Below are positions 1-10,031 of a stretch of 64,000 bases of DNA, piece by piece (position 1 is the first letter of the stretch; the number at the start of each line of letters is the position of its first letter). The position numbers and the translations under genes were made by a program. The DNA comes from Phaeodactylum tricornutum CCAP 1055/1 (taxonomy: Eukaryota > Bacillariophyta > Bacillariophyceae > Surirellales > Neidiaceae), in contig NC_011678.1 of NCBI RefSeq assembly GCF_000150955.2, positions 391,518 to 455,517 on the forward strand, read 5' to 3'. A model generated the notes under the pieces. It was not told the DNA's origin. It did not search any database and saw only the letters and a program-made list of their open reading frames with translations.

Positions 1-2454
1 ACTGTCGGAGGATGGCATTCGAGCAGCTGATTGAACAAATCGTTCGGTCCAAGAATAGTACTTGATTTGAGTTGCCGGAAGATCGGATTCGACCAACTCG
101 CTGAACTCGAGAGCGTTCTGAGGAGCTTGTGCGTCTTCCCCAGCAAACAGGGTAACCCTCCTTGTCGGTGCAGCTGGTTTGGGAAGTCGGCGAAAGATTG
201 CTGTTCCAGGGCGGTACTCTTTGACTGTGTAGGCTTGAGTCGCCGGTCGATCAATAGCGCGAACTATTGACACAAGATAAACATCCTTCACCATGGCAAA
301 CTCGTGTGAACTGATGTAGATGGCTTTGGAAACCGAGCTGGCCCAAAACATTTTCGGAGAAATGACCGGCAAAGAATAGTCGGTGTTGGTCAACGCCGTT
401 TCGTCGTGGTCAGGCAGCCATAGAACGGTCCAACCGTTCCACTGTACTTTACCGTTCCATTTTTGGAGTTCGTCGTCGGTGGGAATATTCCCGTTGTTTT
501 TGGTAGCGATCTGCTCCTTGACTCCGGTTTGCACTAAGTGACTTTTTCCCGAAACAAAAGCCACTCGGCAGAGTATCAAAGCATTTTCGTCGAGTACTTC
601 TTCTGGTTCGTAGAGCTCCTCAAGTTCTTTTGATAGGGACACGACGTAGGCCACGTACAAGCAACGGTCGGTTGCGTTGCGGGCCATCGGAGTGATCATG
701 TCCCAGACAGACGATGCACAAATGTCCGTCAGAGGCGATTGGCACTGCGAGACACAAGGCAATGGATCACGCCCTAGACCAAACGTGTTCACAAAATCGG
801 AGGAATACCGAGAGAATTTTCTTGCCCCTTCAGCGCCTTCATCATGAAAAAAAGGCTGCTCTTGATGTGCTTTCCATGTAAGAGTCTCTCGAGCATGGTT
901 GTCATCTCCGATTGGCAACGATCGCAAAGTCTGCTTCAACTGCAAACCAGGGACGGTCCTTGACGATGAAACGGTGAACAATTGAAGATGTGGTCGAGAC
1001 TGCAGTGCCTGTGTCACGGCGATTGCTGCGTCCTCTACAAAAATGAAAGGTTGATCAGTTGCTGTAGTAATGTTGGGTCCAAGAAGTGGGTCGTCATAGT
1101 CCGTGACAAGCGGACCATACAGATTCGGTAGTTTCAAAGAGGAGACGGATATATTGTACAAACTCGCATACGCGACTGCTTCAATGGGATAGGCGGCGTC
1201 ACAGTCGCGTAACGGAAACGTATGACCGTTAAAAGACTCTGGTGGTGATGATGTTGTGACGTGTAGTACGGATGGTCGCCTCGATTGTGGTTGCCAATGT
1301 GCCGTCATATTGTGGAGCTGCCGAATGGTCGCAATCGATTGTCGACGAGCAAGGAGAATGTAATTCGACATAGACATGACTGCCGGGTCGAACGAGCGAA
1401 GCGTTGTTTCAAAATGTAAAATATGACTCGGCTCCAAAGCTTCCAACCACTGAAGATTATCTGTCGTTGAATCTATCTCCGCTTGGAGTAGACCTTCCGA
1501 CGTGGGGACAAAATCAAAATTGGGAACGAATCGCATCAACGGTTTCAGCGTTCGCATCCATTTCCGGTTGGTCCGCAGTACATTCGGAAATAGGCTATCC
1601 GTCCCGACAATGGTAGTTACGTTACACTGTTTGCGTACCCACAATACCCACGCTGCCGCTAGTGGTTGAGTCAATACATTGGTCACGACCACAGTGCTGT
1701 TCGGTGACAACCTCGCATCCCGACAGAGCAATGCAGAATCCAGCGAAGCAGGCGCGTGTAGCGTTTCACGAGTCCACGGGTCTACCAAAAGTCCCGTGGC
1801 AAAGCGCTTTTGTGCGGGATTAGAGTCTACCACGTACGCGTGGGGACGGGTTCGTGCCAAACGGTCCCGACGCCGACTTTCACGAAACTCATTTCGTTCA
1901 CTCGTGAAAGGTTGGACAAGATCACCGGTATATTGTTCCCTACCCCACGTACGATTACGAATCCGCATGTTTTCGTGGTGCGAGGGAAGGTATCGGGTTG
2001 TGCGCGGCAGATAGGTACTGGAATTGGCCGTTTTGGGCAACTGCGACACTTGTCGATGAAGGTAGAAAAAGAACCAACCACAGCGCACTAACACCGCGAG
2101 AGGCACGACGCGTTGCAGCCATCCGATTTTGGTAATGCTTCTCCACCATCGTCTGCGGCGCTTGCCTTTTCCTTCCCATTTGGAGGGACTGGCCGAAGCG
2201 CCTTGGTCGGAAGAATAAGCAGTGGTAGGAGTAGTAGTAGACGAGGGCCGTGTGTCGGTTCCGGATCGTGTTGCCGTCCGTACGGACGGCATTATGGTAT
2301 TGTTGGGAGAATGGACGGGATGCGGAGATGTCGACTTCGTGGACGTGTACACGGTACTGCTGGAAGAGTTCGACGGGGAGATGGAAGGAGAAAGACTGAC
2401 ACCCCGTTTTCGGAAAATAGGGAGAGGTCTCGTCGAAGGGCGGACACGTTTCAT
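1..2454 (-). CDS. Epimerase-like type II membrane protein A (3' end beyond the window)
   Basis: The minus-strand frame is open from 2637 to the left edge, so the stop codon lies outside the window. The first ATG is at 2454, giving at least 818 residues. Residues 1-92 are rich in Ser, Thr and Pro. A basic cluster (about 95-103) and one hydrophobic helix (about 113-132) follow, predicting a type II membrane protein with a luminal body. From about residue 250 the sequence follows an extended-SDR fold: a strand ending VVVTN, an acidic strand end (GTDSLFPN), an HVT strand and a LYGPL motif like the YGP of nucleotide-sugar epimerases. The Gly-rich NAD motif and YxxxK are absent, so catalysis is doubtful. 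The C-terminal region shows PCVSQC, CLYVAY and FVSGKS, shared with the next gene at 3284-6058. Seen: frame, helix, shared motifs. Inferred: a non-catalytic, possibly sugar-nucleotide-related role in the secretory pathway. Confidence 0.8.
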   Translation of the reverse strand, partial: MKRVRPSTRPLPIFRKRGVSLSPSISPSNSSSSTVYTSTKSTSPHPVHSPNNTIMPSVRTATRSGTDTRPSSTTTPTTAYSSDQGASASPSKWEGKGKRRRRWWRSITKIGWLQRVVPLAVLVRCGWFFFYLHRQVSQLPKTANSSTYLPRTTRYLPSHHENMRIRNRTWGREQYTGDLVQPFTSERNEFRESRRRDRLARTRPHAYVVDSNPAQKRFATGLLVDPWTRETLHAPASLDSALLCRDARLSPNSTVVVTNVLTQPLAAAWVLWVRKQCNVTTIVGTDSLFPNVLRTNRKWMRTLKPLMRFVPNFDFVPTSEGLLQAEIDSTTDNLQWLEALEPSHILHFETTLRSFDPAVMSMSNYILLARRQSIATIRQLHNMTAHWQPQSRRPSVLHVTTSSPPESFNGHTFPLRDCDAAYPIEAVAYASLYNISVSSLKLPNLYGPLVTDYDDPLLGPNITTATDQPFIFVEDAAIAVTQALQSRPHLQLFTVSSSRTVPGLQLKQTLRSLPIGDDNHARETLTWKAHQEQPFFHDEGAEGARKFSRYSSDFVNTFGLGRDPLPCVSQCQSPLTDICASSVWDMITPMARNATDRCLYVAYVVSLSKELEELYEPEEVLDENALILCRVAFVSGKSHLVQTGVKEQIATKNNGNIPTDDELQKWNGKVQWNGWTVLWLPDHDETALTNTDYSLPVISPKMFWASSVSKAIYISSHEFAMVKDVYLVSIVRAIDRPATQAYTVKEYRPGTAIFRRLPKPAAPTRRVTLFAGEDAQAPQNALEFSELVESDLPATQIKYYSWTERFVQSAARMPSSDS

Positions 2455-3283
2455 ACTCGGTCCTCTAGGAGTCGAGGCGAGTAATGGAAGAACCGGTAGG
2501 GGATCGATCGTACCAGTACAAAACCCCAGGCAACCAAATGAGCAAAGACCACCGGTTTCATTCTCGGTCGAATCGTTCCTCAACGCGTCACGTATGGTTT
2601 GACCAAGCGACCGACGACACTGTGTCAACACAAGGAATCAATGTCGGGATAGACCGGCAACACGAACGAGAGGGGTGTGTGGCGACTCAAAAGAGGCGTT
2701 GACGAAGGAGGGAAATGGACCGTTTGGCACGTACCGTACGGTTTCGAAATCACGAAGGATGGACACGAAGGCGGACAGAACCGACTGGGACCAGTGCGCG
2801 TGCCGTCCTCAAGAGAAGACATAATTAAGCGACACTACGGGAAAATCGCGCACATGGATTCTCACACATGTTGAATTTTGAAAATCGACTCTTGGTTTCA
2901 TTGCGCCCCAACCTTTCGAAAAAATAAAAATGTCCGGCCAATAAGCGTAACGGGTCCATTCTGGAGAGCGAGGGGATTGTGATTACCTCCTAGCTAGCTA
3001 GGCATACGGCCGATTTGAGTTGACTTTTCTGTTAGCACCTGCTCTCAACTACCATAATGTCAGAAAACAAAACCGAGCGCTTTGTGCTGCAACAAAGACA
3101 TTATCTGGAAAGGATTCCCATATCATAGATACACAGTTCGTGGAGCATACCTAGGAGCACCGCTCAAGAGGGTACAGCCTAGCTTTAGAACTTGAAGTAA
3201 CAGTAAGGTAGTCAGTAAATACCAATACCGCTGTTGCAAGGAGTTACGTACAGCCTTCAATCCTTTACGGAGCGCACCTTACA
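2455..3283. other. Spacer between the two leftward epimerase-like genes
   Basis: This 829 nt stretch is the 5' flank of gene A and the 3' flank of gene B. Gene A's reading frame stays open upstream of its ATG to 2637 but contains no earlier ATG. I see no convincing gene, RNA or repeat here. Confidence 0.5.
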
Positions 3284-6058
3284 TTAGGAGAATTCGTGCT
3301 CCGCCGGTATCATATGTCCCTTGGCGAATCTCATGGTAACCTGCGAGAAGTCAGGTTCACTCTCCAGTTCTCCATCCTTGTCGAGAAAGGTTTGCCATAA
3401 ATTAGGTAACTTGTAGTGTGGAACGGTCGTAAGTCCTAGTCGCTCGCGAAGCCGCATCATGCCAACCCAATGAGCAAAGGACAACTCCTCAGCATTACGG
3501 TTGCTACCCCAGTATAAAAACTCGTCGTACCAAGCACATCGCAAATCGTGAGCCCCGGGACTTTTCAAATCATGCACAAGCTCTTGCAGATTGATCCATT
3601 GGTAAGGAAACTTCTCGAATTGGGTGAATTCTGACTTCAACAACGGTCTGCGTTTGAGGGACGGGGCCAGCACTTCTGCTACCTTGTAAAACATCATTTG
3701 TCTCGGCGGTATACGTGTCGTGTTGCGGTCAGCAATGGACCATTCCCACTCCCTGGCTGTTCCGAAGTATCGTTCTGCTTCAGAGGCAAAAAACACTGTT
3801 TTACGTGCTGGCTCCACTGGATAGTGTTTTTCACGGGGGCAGCAAATAGCTCCACGTCGATTTTCAACCGAAACCCGTGCCTCAAGATACCTCCCATCGG
3901 TAGAAGTGAATATTCGGGAGAGTTGCATATTGGTATAATTACTCAAGACTGCTGATCCAGCATGTAGAGCTTTGGCGACAGTCTCGGCAAAAAGCAGTTT
4001 GGGGGAAATAATAGGTAGAGCGTTATCGGCGTCGTTTAATGTCGTTTCATCATCATTTTCAAGCCACACGATTCGCCATCCATCAGAACTGATTTTACCG
4101 TTGTAGTCCTGTAGCTCGATCTGAGTTGGCATTCTTCCCTCTAAAATCACGGAAACGGCTTCTGCTGCCTTTTGCTGGACAACGGGACTTTTCCCGGACA
4201 CAAAAGCCAAACGGCAAACCCCGAGCTCTGGGTTGTAACCCGTGGCTTCCGAATTTTGGGGTAGCTGCAGCAAGTTCCGTGACAAGTCAAAAAAATAAGC
4301 AACATACAGACACCCTTCGGTAGCAGCTGTCGACACACGTTGGATAGTGCTCCAGATCGACCCATCGCATGTTTCTGCAAGCGCAGGGGAATGGCATTGT
4401 GAAATACAAGGTACGGAAAGTTCGCGATTGAGCCCATAAGTATTCAAAAACCGGTGCGAGTAAAGTCCTCGGTCAGTTGATACCTCACGTCCCGACGGTC
4501 TCCACTGCTGCATTTTCCAAGCAAAGGATTGCCGCACATGATCAGTGTGGGTTGTACCAAACTTTGACCCCGCCCGCAATTCTGTCCAAAGAAAGGACAA
4601 CTTCACCAAAGCTTTAGACGATGGTGAAACGGCCATGGTACGAAAGCCATGTTGCTGTGGTTGCATGGCTTGTAAAACGGCGTAAATTGCGTTATCCACA
4701 AACAAATATGATTGGCTATTCGAGGAATTTGTGTTCAAATTGGTGTCTTCTTGGAAGAGAGGATCATCAAGCGTGGATACAAGAGGTCCGTAAATAAGAG
4801 GAAGTCGCAGGCTTGTGAAAGACAATCTGGTCAAGCTAGAATAAGCTGAAGCATAGATTGCATGAAAAGCCTCCAGATTGGGAGACGCAGCCGAGTCTCG
4901 ATCCTCGTTTGAGACTTGCTCGGACGTAACGTGAACTACTGTAGGCAACGTAGAATCGCTATCATAGGTTGGCAGCTCTTTGGCAGTTTCAAGTATATGC
5001 TGTAGCGTCACCGCAGATTGTTCTCGAACATATTCGTTGTATTTTGACGATGACATAATTTCCGAGTCGAACTCAGGTAAACTTGATTCGAAATGCACCA
5101 AATGCGTGATGTTTTGACCTTTTCGGATCCAACTGATATCGTTTTCACACCCGGGGCCGGTCTTTGCCAGACCATGCGACGTAGGAACAAATTGAAATTT
5201 CGGAATGAATCGAAAAAGAGGTTTCAAAGCGTCAACGTGTTGGGCACGCTTCCGCTGCAGATTGGGAAAGAGCGAGTCCGTCCCCACAATTCTTTCGACA
5301 TGACATTGCTTGGATATCAGCAAGGCAAAAGCAGCGGCTAGTGCGTGCGTGGCGATACCGGTGACTAATACGACACTGTGCTTGTTTAGTGAAGCCGAGT
5401 GACATGCTGACGACCAGTCCTCCTGTCCGAGGGACTTGAAGCGCTCATTCGCCACCGCTGAATCTTCCAGAAAAAATGGCGACGAATGCGATTTCCATGG
5501 AGATTGGATTGTACCCATTGACAACTGCGTTGTCGCGGTTCTGCCTGAAGGCGGACGAGTTCTTCGCCGTCTTTCGAGTCGCTTTTGGTTTTGAAACCAG
5601 TTCCGTTCGTTGTATATTCCTGGAATATGATGGCTCTCCGAAACTTTGTTATTCACAGTCGATGAAACCAACTCCTTTGGGGGGTGGAGTATCGCAAATC
5701 CATTGGGTGAAAATGCAACACCCATCTTTGTACAGTATTCGCCCTCTTGGCAAGTGATTTGAGCGTTTCTCGTCGGCTGCAGCAATGCCTGGTAGAATAG
5801 CATATATGAATTCAATCCGATCCATATCACGACAAGGAAAGCTATGGCCAGTTTGATCCATGCTCTGTTGGATGCAATCTCCCGAATGCCAGCGATGCGA
5901 GTATTTTCAATAGGTCGAACAACCCCACGGAGATGGCAGCGGTTGTTGCGGGAGATTTTTTTCCCTTTGCCTTCCAGTGGTGTTGTTAAGCTGCTTAGTT
6001 TGCTGGGTCGTTTCTTGGCTCCGATGAAAGCAGCACTTTTGTGTATTGGCAACAACAT
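3284..6058 (-). CDS. Epimerase-like type II membrane protein B
   Basis: This single-exon gene encodes 924 aa from the ATG at 6058. A longer frame upstream begins only with a non-ATG codon. A basic N-terminus is followed by one hydrophobic helix (about residues 67-87), predicting a type II membrane protein. The body resembles an extended SDR: VVLVTG strand, GTDSLFPN, HLVHFES, VVHVTS, LIYGPL. The Gly-rich motif after VTG is replaced by IATHALAA, and no YxxxK lies before LIYGPL, so it is probably a pseudoenzyme. The C-terminal part carries PCISQC, CLYVAY and FVSGKS, as in gene A, and ends in an additional region rich in aromatic residues. A and B are clearly paralogues, and gene C (6628-9411) is a more distant relative. 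Function is not known; a secretory-pathway role in glycan or sugar-nucleotide metabolism is inference from the fold only. Confidence 0.85.
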   Translation of the reverse strand: MLLPIHKSAAFIGAKKRPSKLSSLTTPLEGKGKKISRNNRCHLRGVVRPIENTRIAGIREIASNRAWIKLAIAFLVVIWIGLNSYMLFYQALLQPTRNAQITCQEGEYCTKMGVAFSPNGFAILHPPKELVSSTVNNKVSESHHIPGIYNERNWFQNQKRLERRRRTRPPSGRTATTQLSMGTIQSPWKSHSSPFFLEDSAVANERFKSLGQEDWSSACHSASLNKHSVVLVTGIATHALAAAFALLISKQCHVERIVGTDSLFPNLQRKRAQHVDALKPLFRFIPKFQFVPTSHGLAKTGPGCENDISWIRKGQNITHLVHFESSLPEFDSEIMSSSKYNEYVREQSAVTLQHILETAKELPTYDSDSTLPTVVHVTSEQVSNEDRDSAASPNLEAFHAIYASAYSSLTRLSFTSLRLPLIYGPLVSTLDDPLFQEDTNLNTNSSNSQSYLFVDNAIYAVLQAMQPQQHGFRTMAVSPSSKALVKLSFLWTELRAGSKFGTTHTDHVRQSFAWKMQQWRPSGREVSTDRGLYSHRFLNTYGLNRELSVPCISQCHSPALAETCDGSIWSTIQRVSTAATEGCLYVAYFFDLSRNLLQLPQNSEATGYNPELGVCRLAFVSGKSPVVQQKAAEAVSVILEGRMPTQIELQDYNGKISSDGWRIVWLENDDETTLNDADNALPIISPKLLFAETVAKALHAGSAVLSNYTNMQLSRIFTSTDGRYLEARVSVENRRGAICCPREKHYPVEPARKTVFFASEAERYFGTAREWEWSIADRNTTRIPPRQMMFYKVAEVLAPSLKRRPLLKSEFTQFEKFPYQWINLQELVHDLKSPGAHDLRCAWYDEFLYWGSNRNAEELSFAHWVGMMRLRERLGLTTVPHYKLPNLWQTFLDKDGELESEPDFSQVTMRFAKGHMIPAEHEFS

Positions 6059-6627
6059 GGTGGCAATTCTTGGCGACCCGCTGAAAACCAAATTAATATC
6101 TATTCAAAATTTTATGGTAACTCGCCGAAATATTCAAAAGTGTACTGTCAGAATCAGAACTAATCCGATGTATTACTGTTTTTGCAAACTAATAGAGTGA
6201 AACGTTTTCTGAGTATGATACTCGTTAAGCTGCTTCCGTAAAAAAACAACTATAATAAACAATTTGCGACACAATTTGAAATTGGAAATCCTTAAGCAAT
6301 CGGGACCGTTGCTTCGAGGCTTTTGTATTATCCACAAAGCAAAGTTCGACATGGCAACCCTTACCCCAGAACAGTACTATTATAATTTTGCCGCGTTCCC
6401 ACTGCGTGCAAAGAAGAGACCAGCAACTTTCAACGTAGTTACTCTCTCACTGTCAGCACTCGTGCGCGATTTCGAGGGAACACGGAGCAAACGAGATTTC
6501 CTACCGTTACAGCTCAGTACGTGACCGTCCACCATTGTGTGTCATTAATTCAAATTCAGGAAGGAAACAGCCCCTCCCCAGCTGTGTTTTCTGTAAGAGT
6601 GCAATCCAGCTATCTTCATCTGGAGTC
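6059..6627. promoter_or_regulatory. Divergent spacer between epimerase-like genes B and C
   Basis: The 569 nt between the starts of the leftward gene B and the rightward gene C must hold both 5' regions. No coding frame here is convincing. A shared promoter is inferred from geometry only; no specific site is recognised. Confidence 0.4.
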
Positions 6628-9411
6628 ATGACCAAGTGTCGAGGACGCCTAGGCCTTGGGTTGCTTTTTTTCGTGGTATTAATGACCTCGATGGTAGCAG
6701 GACAGCTAGCAGACTCTGCAGAAGCACCCGAGGACACTGTGGAAGAAAATCCGATGAGCGATCCGGTGTCTTTCGAGGCCTTGGACGTGTTTTTGAACGA
6801 GTCCTCGGTTGTACTTATAACGGGTGCAGCAGGCTTTATCGGATCCGAACTCGCGTTGGCCTTACATCGCACCTATGAAGTGAAGAAGCTTATTCTCATG
6901 GATTCTATGGAGACCATGGCTTCCAAATTTAAGCAATCCAAGACACCAGAAGACGCAACAGCTGGTCATCGGACCGAACCCGATCTAGCCTTGTTTGAAT
7001 TCCGGCGACAGCGCGTGTTTCGGGTCCTCCAGGCTGTCGGCTCCAAGGGTTTCTTCTACCGGACCGATATCCGTCCAACTATTCCAGAATTTTTTGACCA
7101 AGGCGAAGTTCCGGTTCTTGATTTGGTGTTCAAGCAACACCCAGATATTACACACGTGGTGCACTTGGCGGATGCCTATCACCGCGGCAACATCGATGTC
7201 CAAACCATCCAAGGTCTTGAACGCAACGAACTCTACACACAAGCGGTACCTCGGCGCGAGCTCGAAATGAAGGCGGGCATGATGGATGCCATTTTAGAGC
7301 AATTGCGCTTGTTCGGAAATTCGACGGGTGGTAAACAGATTCCTCACTTGACGTTCGCCAGTTCCTACGAAGTCTACAATGCCAAGCCTGGAGTGACACC
7401 GGAAGCTATCTTAGATCGACCCAATCCCCCGCCTTTCAAGGAAGACAAACCGATCACAAGCCCGACAACCCTCGGTGGTGCTTCTAAACTGCTTGATGAA
7501 CTACTCGCGAAAACATACTACGAACTTGAGAATATTTACAGTGTTGGTCTGCGTCTCTTCACTGTGTACGGACCCTGGGGCGTCCCCGGATCTCCCGTCT
7601 TCGACATGGCGGAACGCGCAGCTGTCGGCAACAAGCCATTATTAACAGACAACGAAAAGAACACACTCGACCACTTATATGATTTCGTTTATATTGATGA
7701 TGCTGTTGATGCGCTGATGACGGCAATGCAGTTCAAACCAACGACCTCAGATCCCGACAAATCCCCTGCACCTGTCGTCATAAATGTTGGCAGTGGAGAA
7801 CCTATGAGTTTGCGGCAAATTGCCCGGCGTATGCAGCTCGTCGTTCCAACGGCTAAGATCCAGGGTTCAACAGATGAGATTGTCATGAAAGATCGACAAT
7901 TAAAGGCGTATGCCTCCACAACAAGGGCTGAAGAGCTGCTAGGATTTAAAGCTCGCATTCCGCTAGATAAAGGGCTGGAGCAACTTGTGGCCTGGCACTT
8001 TGATCGGGCCTTTCCCTACGGCGATGCGAAATCGACAGACAACAAAGAGGACAAACATGACATTTCTAAAAAAGGAATAGTATCTTGTTCTCGCTACGAC
8101 GAAGAGTGCTTGAAAGGTATGCCCGTGTTTCCGTGCGCGTCTGAATGCGCTCATAGTGACCAGTGCTTGCCAAGCCTTTACGATGACGTGCTTGGATACA
8201 CAAGAGTTTTGACGGAAGACTGTGATGTTGTCATGTATACGGTGGCGCTGGAAGAGGATCTGGTTTCCATCCCGTCGTCCAAGTTTCAAATCTCGGCAAG
8301 TTCGAAATCGCACGTGGCTGGCAATGGATACTGTAACATCGCCTTCGTTTCGGAACTCAGTCCATTGGTACAGCGCATAAAGCGTGATAATCCCAGTGCA
8401 GGGTCCGATTTTCATTCCCGGAATAATGTGCTGATGAATGGATTCTGGGCACTAGTTCCCGTGACAATTTCAAAATTTGTGGCTGACTACGAGCACGTCT
8501 TACGGCTTGTACCAAAGCTTTCACCCAGTTTGTTTTTCAGCTCCGACGTAAATATTGCCATTTACGCCGACCCAGATGTGATCTTTGACAGTATTCCGGC
8601 CTTATTAGAAGAAGTCAATATGCAGCCATCCCACCCAAAGATCAACGGCGCGACAGCGATTCTAATTGGAAAGCCCCGGTCCATCACGGCATCCAGCATT
8701 CCTCCCTATCAAAATCGGTCATTGAAATCCAGCATGCAGGAACAAGCATATCGGATGATTCGCATTTCGGTCTTTGACGAAATGTCTGAAGATGGTTTTG
8801 AACAGCAGATCGATGCATCATTTATGGTACATGCGTTGAACAATGAAGATGCCCGTCTTTTCCGTTGCGACGTGTTTGGCGAAGTTGTGCAATGGGATGT
8901 TGAATCGGATAAGTCGGCCTTGGAATTTATTTTAGGATTGCACGATATGTGGAGCAACGTGATCACGCGAAAGGCAAAAATGGAACCGTGGTGGCACGGT
9001 GATAATGTAGAAACGATTTCTTCCGGTGCATACGTGATTGGTGCAGCCAACCGCGTCGGTAAGACACGGAGACGTTTGCAGGAAGTCGCGAACGATGGGG
9101 CTGGTGAATTTGGCCTAGATGAAGCGGAAGAAGAAGGCGAGAGTGAAGACGAGGATGCGGAGGAAGAAGAAGACGAGGACGACGATAACGACATCGAGCC
9201 TGTTGATCAAAATGTAGAGGATGGGAAACCAAAGAAAAGGGTTCCAGAAGAGACAAAAGAGGAAGAGGATAGTGAGGACATTCTAGACACCAGCTCATAC
9301 GATACATGGTTGGGGGTTTTGTCGAGCTCAACAACTCGATATTTTGCACGGATCGTTTCATGGGAAGCAGTTGGAGCCGTACACTTGGACGATTATGCCT
9401 CATTCGACTAA
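6628..9411 (+). CDS. Epimerase-like secretory protein C (UDP-glucuronate epimerase type fold)
   Basis: This gene encodes 927 aa from the ATG at 6628; the longer upstream frame starts with a non-ATG codon. A signal peptide or anchor (about residues 8-25) is followed by an extended-SDR domain most like plant and bacterial UDP-glucuronate 4-epimerases. It has an intact Gly-rich motif (ITGAAGFIGSE), HVVHLAD, FASSYEVY with the catalytic-type Ser, and FTVYGPWG. Where the family has YAATK this protein has GGASK, so the catalytic Tyr is Gly while the Lys remains. The C-terminal half contains PCASEC, related to PCISQC of genes A and B, then a very acidic stretch (about residues 830-875) and a short hydrophilic tail. 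NAD binding looks possible, but classical epimerisation looks doubtful. It is transcribed divergently from gene B. Confidence 0.87.
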   Translation: MTKCRGRLGLGLLFFVVLMTSMVAGQLADSAEAPEDTVEENPMSDPVSFEALDVFLNESSVVLITGAAGFIGSELALALHRTYEVKKLILMDSMETMASKFKQSKTPEDATAGHRTEPDLALFEFRRQRVFRVLQAVGSKGFFYRTDIRPTIPEFFDQGEVPVLDLVFKQHPDITHVVHLADAYHRGNIDVQTIQGLERNELYTQAVPRRELEMKAGMMDAILEQLRLFGNSTGGKQIPHLTFASSYEVYNAKPGVTPEAILDRPNPPPFKEDKPITSPTTLGGASKLLDELLAKTYYELENIYSVGLRLFTVYGPWGVPGSPVFDMAERAAVGNKPLLTDNEKNTLDHLYDFVYIDDAVDALMTAMQFKPTTSDPDKSPAPVVINVGSGEPMSLRQIARRMQLVVPTAKIQGSTDEIVMKDRQLKAYASTTRAEELLGFKARIPLDKGLEQLVAWHFDRAFPYGDAKSTDNKEDKHDISKKGIVSCSRYDEECLKGMPVFPCASECAHSDQCLPSLYDDVLGYTRVLTEDCDVVMYTVALEEDLVSIPSSKFQISASSKSHVAGNGYCNIAFVSELSPLVQRIKRDNPSAGSDFHSRNNVLMNGFWALVPVTISKFVADYEHVLRLVPKLSPSLFFSSDVNIAIYADPDVIFDSIPALLEEVNMQPSHPKINGATAILIGKPRSITASSIPPYQNRSLKSSMQEQAYRMIRISVFDEMSEDGFEQQIDASFMVHALNNEDARLFRCDVFGEVVQWDVESDKSALEFILGLHDMWSNVITRKAKMEPWWHGDNVETISSGAYVIGAANRVGKTRRRLQEVANDGAGEFGLDEAEEEGESEDEDAEEEEDEDDDNDIEPVDQNVEDGKPKKRVPEETKEEEDSEDILDTSSYDTWLGVLSSSTTRYFARIVSWEAVGAVHLDDYASFD

Positions 9412-9462
9412 CCATAATATTTTATCACATAAATGTGGATCATTATGTTTGATTGGGGTAGC

Positions 9463-9566
9463 TTTTCTCACGTTATTACTTTGGCAGTAGCACTGCTTTT
9501 GTCAGACCGTTTCCCATACGTTTAATGTAAATTGCATTCTAGAAAACTACAGCGATAACCGACTAG
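9463..9566 (+). repeat. Direct repeat, copy 1
   Basis: This 104 nt segment starts TTTTCTCACGTTATTACTTT and ends GATAACCGACTAG. It is nearly identical to 9685-9810, apart from two short insertions in the second copy and scattered substitutions. The copies are in the same orientation, separated by about 118 nt. Confidence 0.9.
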
Positions 9567-9684
9567 AATCGTACTAGCTCACTAGTGTAGTTACGACGGA
9601 GAGCAAAACACAAATTATGCCATGATCTGCCTGAGCAGACCAGTCCTAGCCTAATGTACACATGACAGACGCTTGACGTGGGAT

Positions 9685-9810
9685 TTTTCTCACGTTATTA
9701 CTTTGGCAGTAGCACTGCTTTTGTTTGAGTGGTGCATGGCCAGACCGTTTCCCATATGTTTACAGTTAATGTAAATTGCATTCTAGAAAACTGAAGCGAT
9801 AACCGACTAG
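9685..9810 (+). repeat. Direct repeat, copy 2
   Basis: This is the second copy of 9463-9566, about 126 nt long. It carries roughly 18 extra bases after CACTGCTTTTG and three extra bases in the GTTTA..ATG stretch. High identity implies a recent local duplication. It lies about 220 nt upstream of the PAN2 start. Confidence 0.9.
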
Positions 9811-10031
9811 AGGGCCAAGTTTGATAGCACTCCTGTTCACTGAACTGTGAAAAAAAATCCTTACATTAGTTGTCTTTAAGCGCCAAATGGTTTTACATGG
9901 AAGTCAAGATGAAAGAGTAACAGTTTGTTGCTATCATTTAGATCTAGTCCGTTGTATCCTCTTTTATCGGGAGTCCCTGTGTCTGCCCAAGTGTTCTCTG
10001 ACTCGAAGGGGCGACATTCGTGGAAAATACA

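Larger units (their letters stand above)
9412..10031. other. Spacer holding a duplicated segment
   Basis: The 620 nt between gene C and PAN2 contain no gene I can support. Two copies of a roughly 100 nt segment lie here (9463-9566 and 9685-9810, listed separately). The remainder shows nothing recognisable. Confidence 0.6.

Noticed and set aside
31-270. Plus-strand frame of 79 codons
   Set aside because: It lies antisense to gene A, whose minus-strand frame shows family motifs across this stretch.
8709-9194. Minus-strand Ser-rich frame of 161 codons
   Set aside because: It is the antisense shadow of the acidic tail and flanking region of gene C; the Ser run mirrors the Glu/Asp codons.
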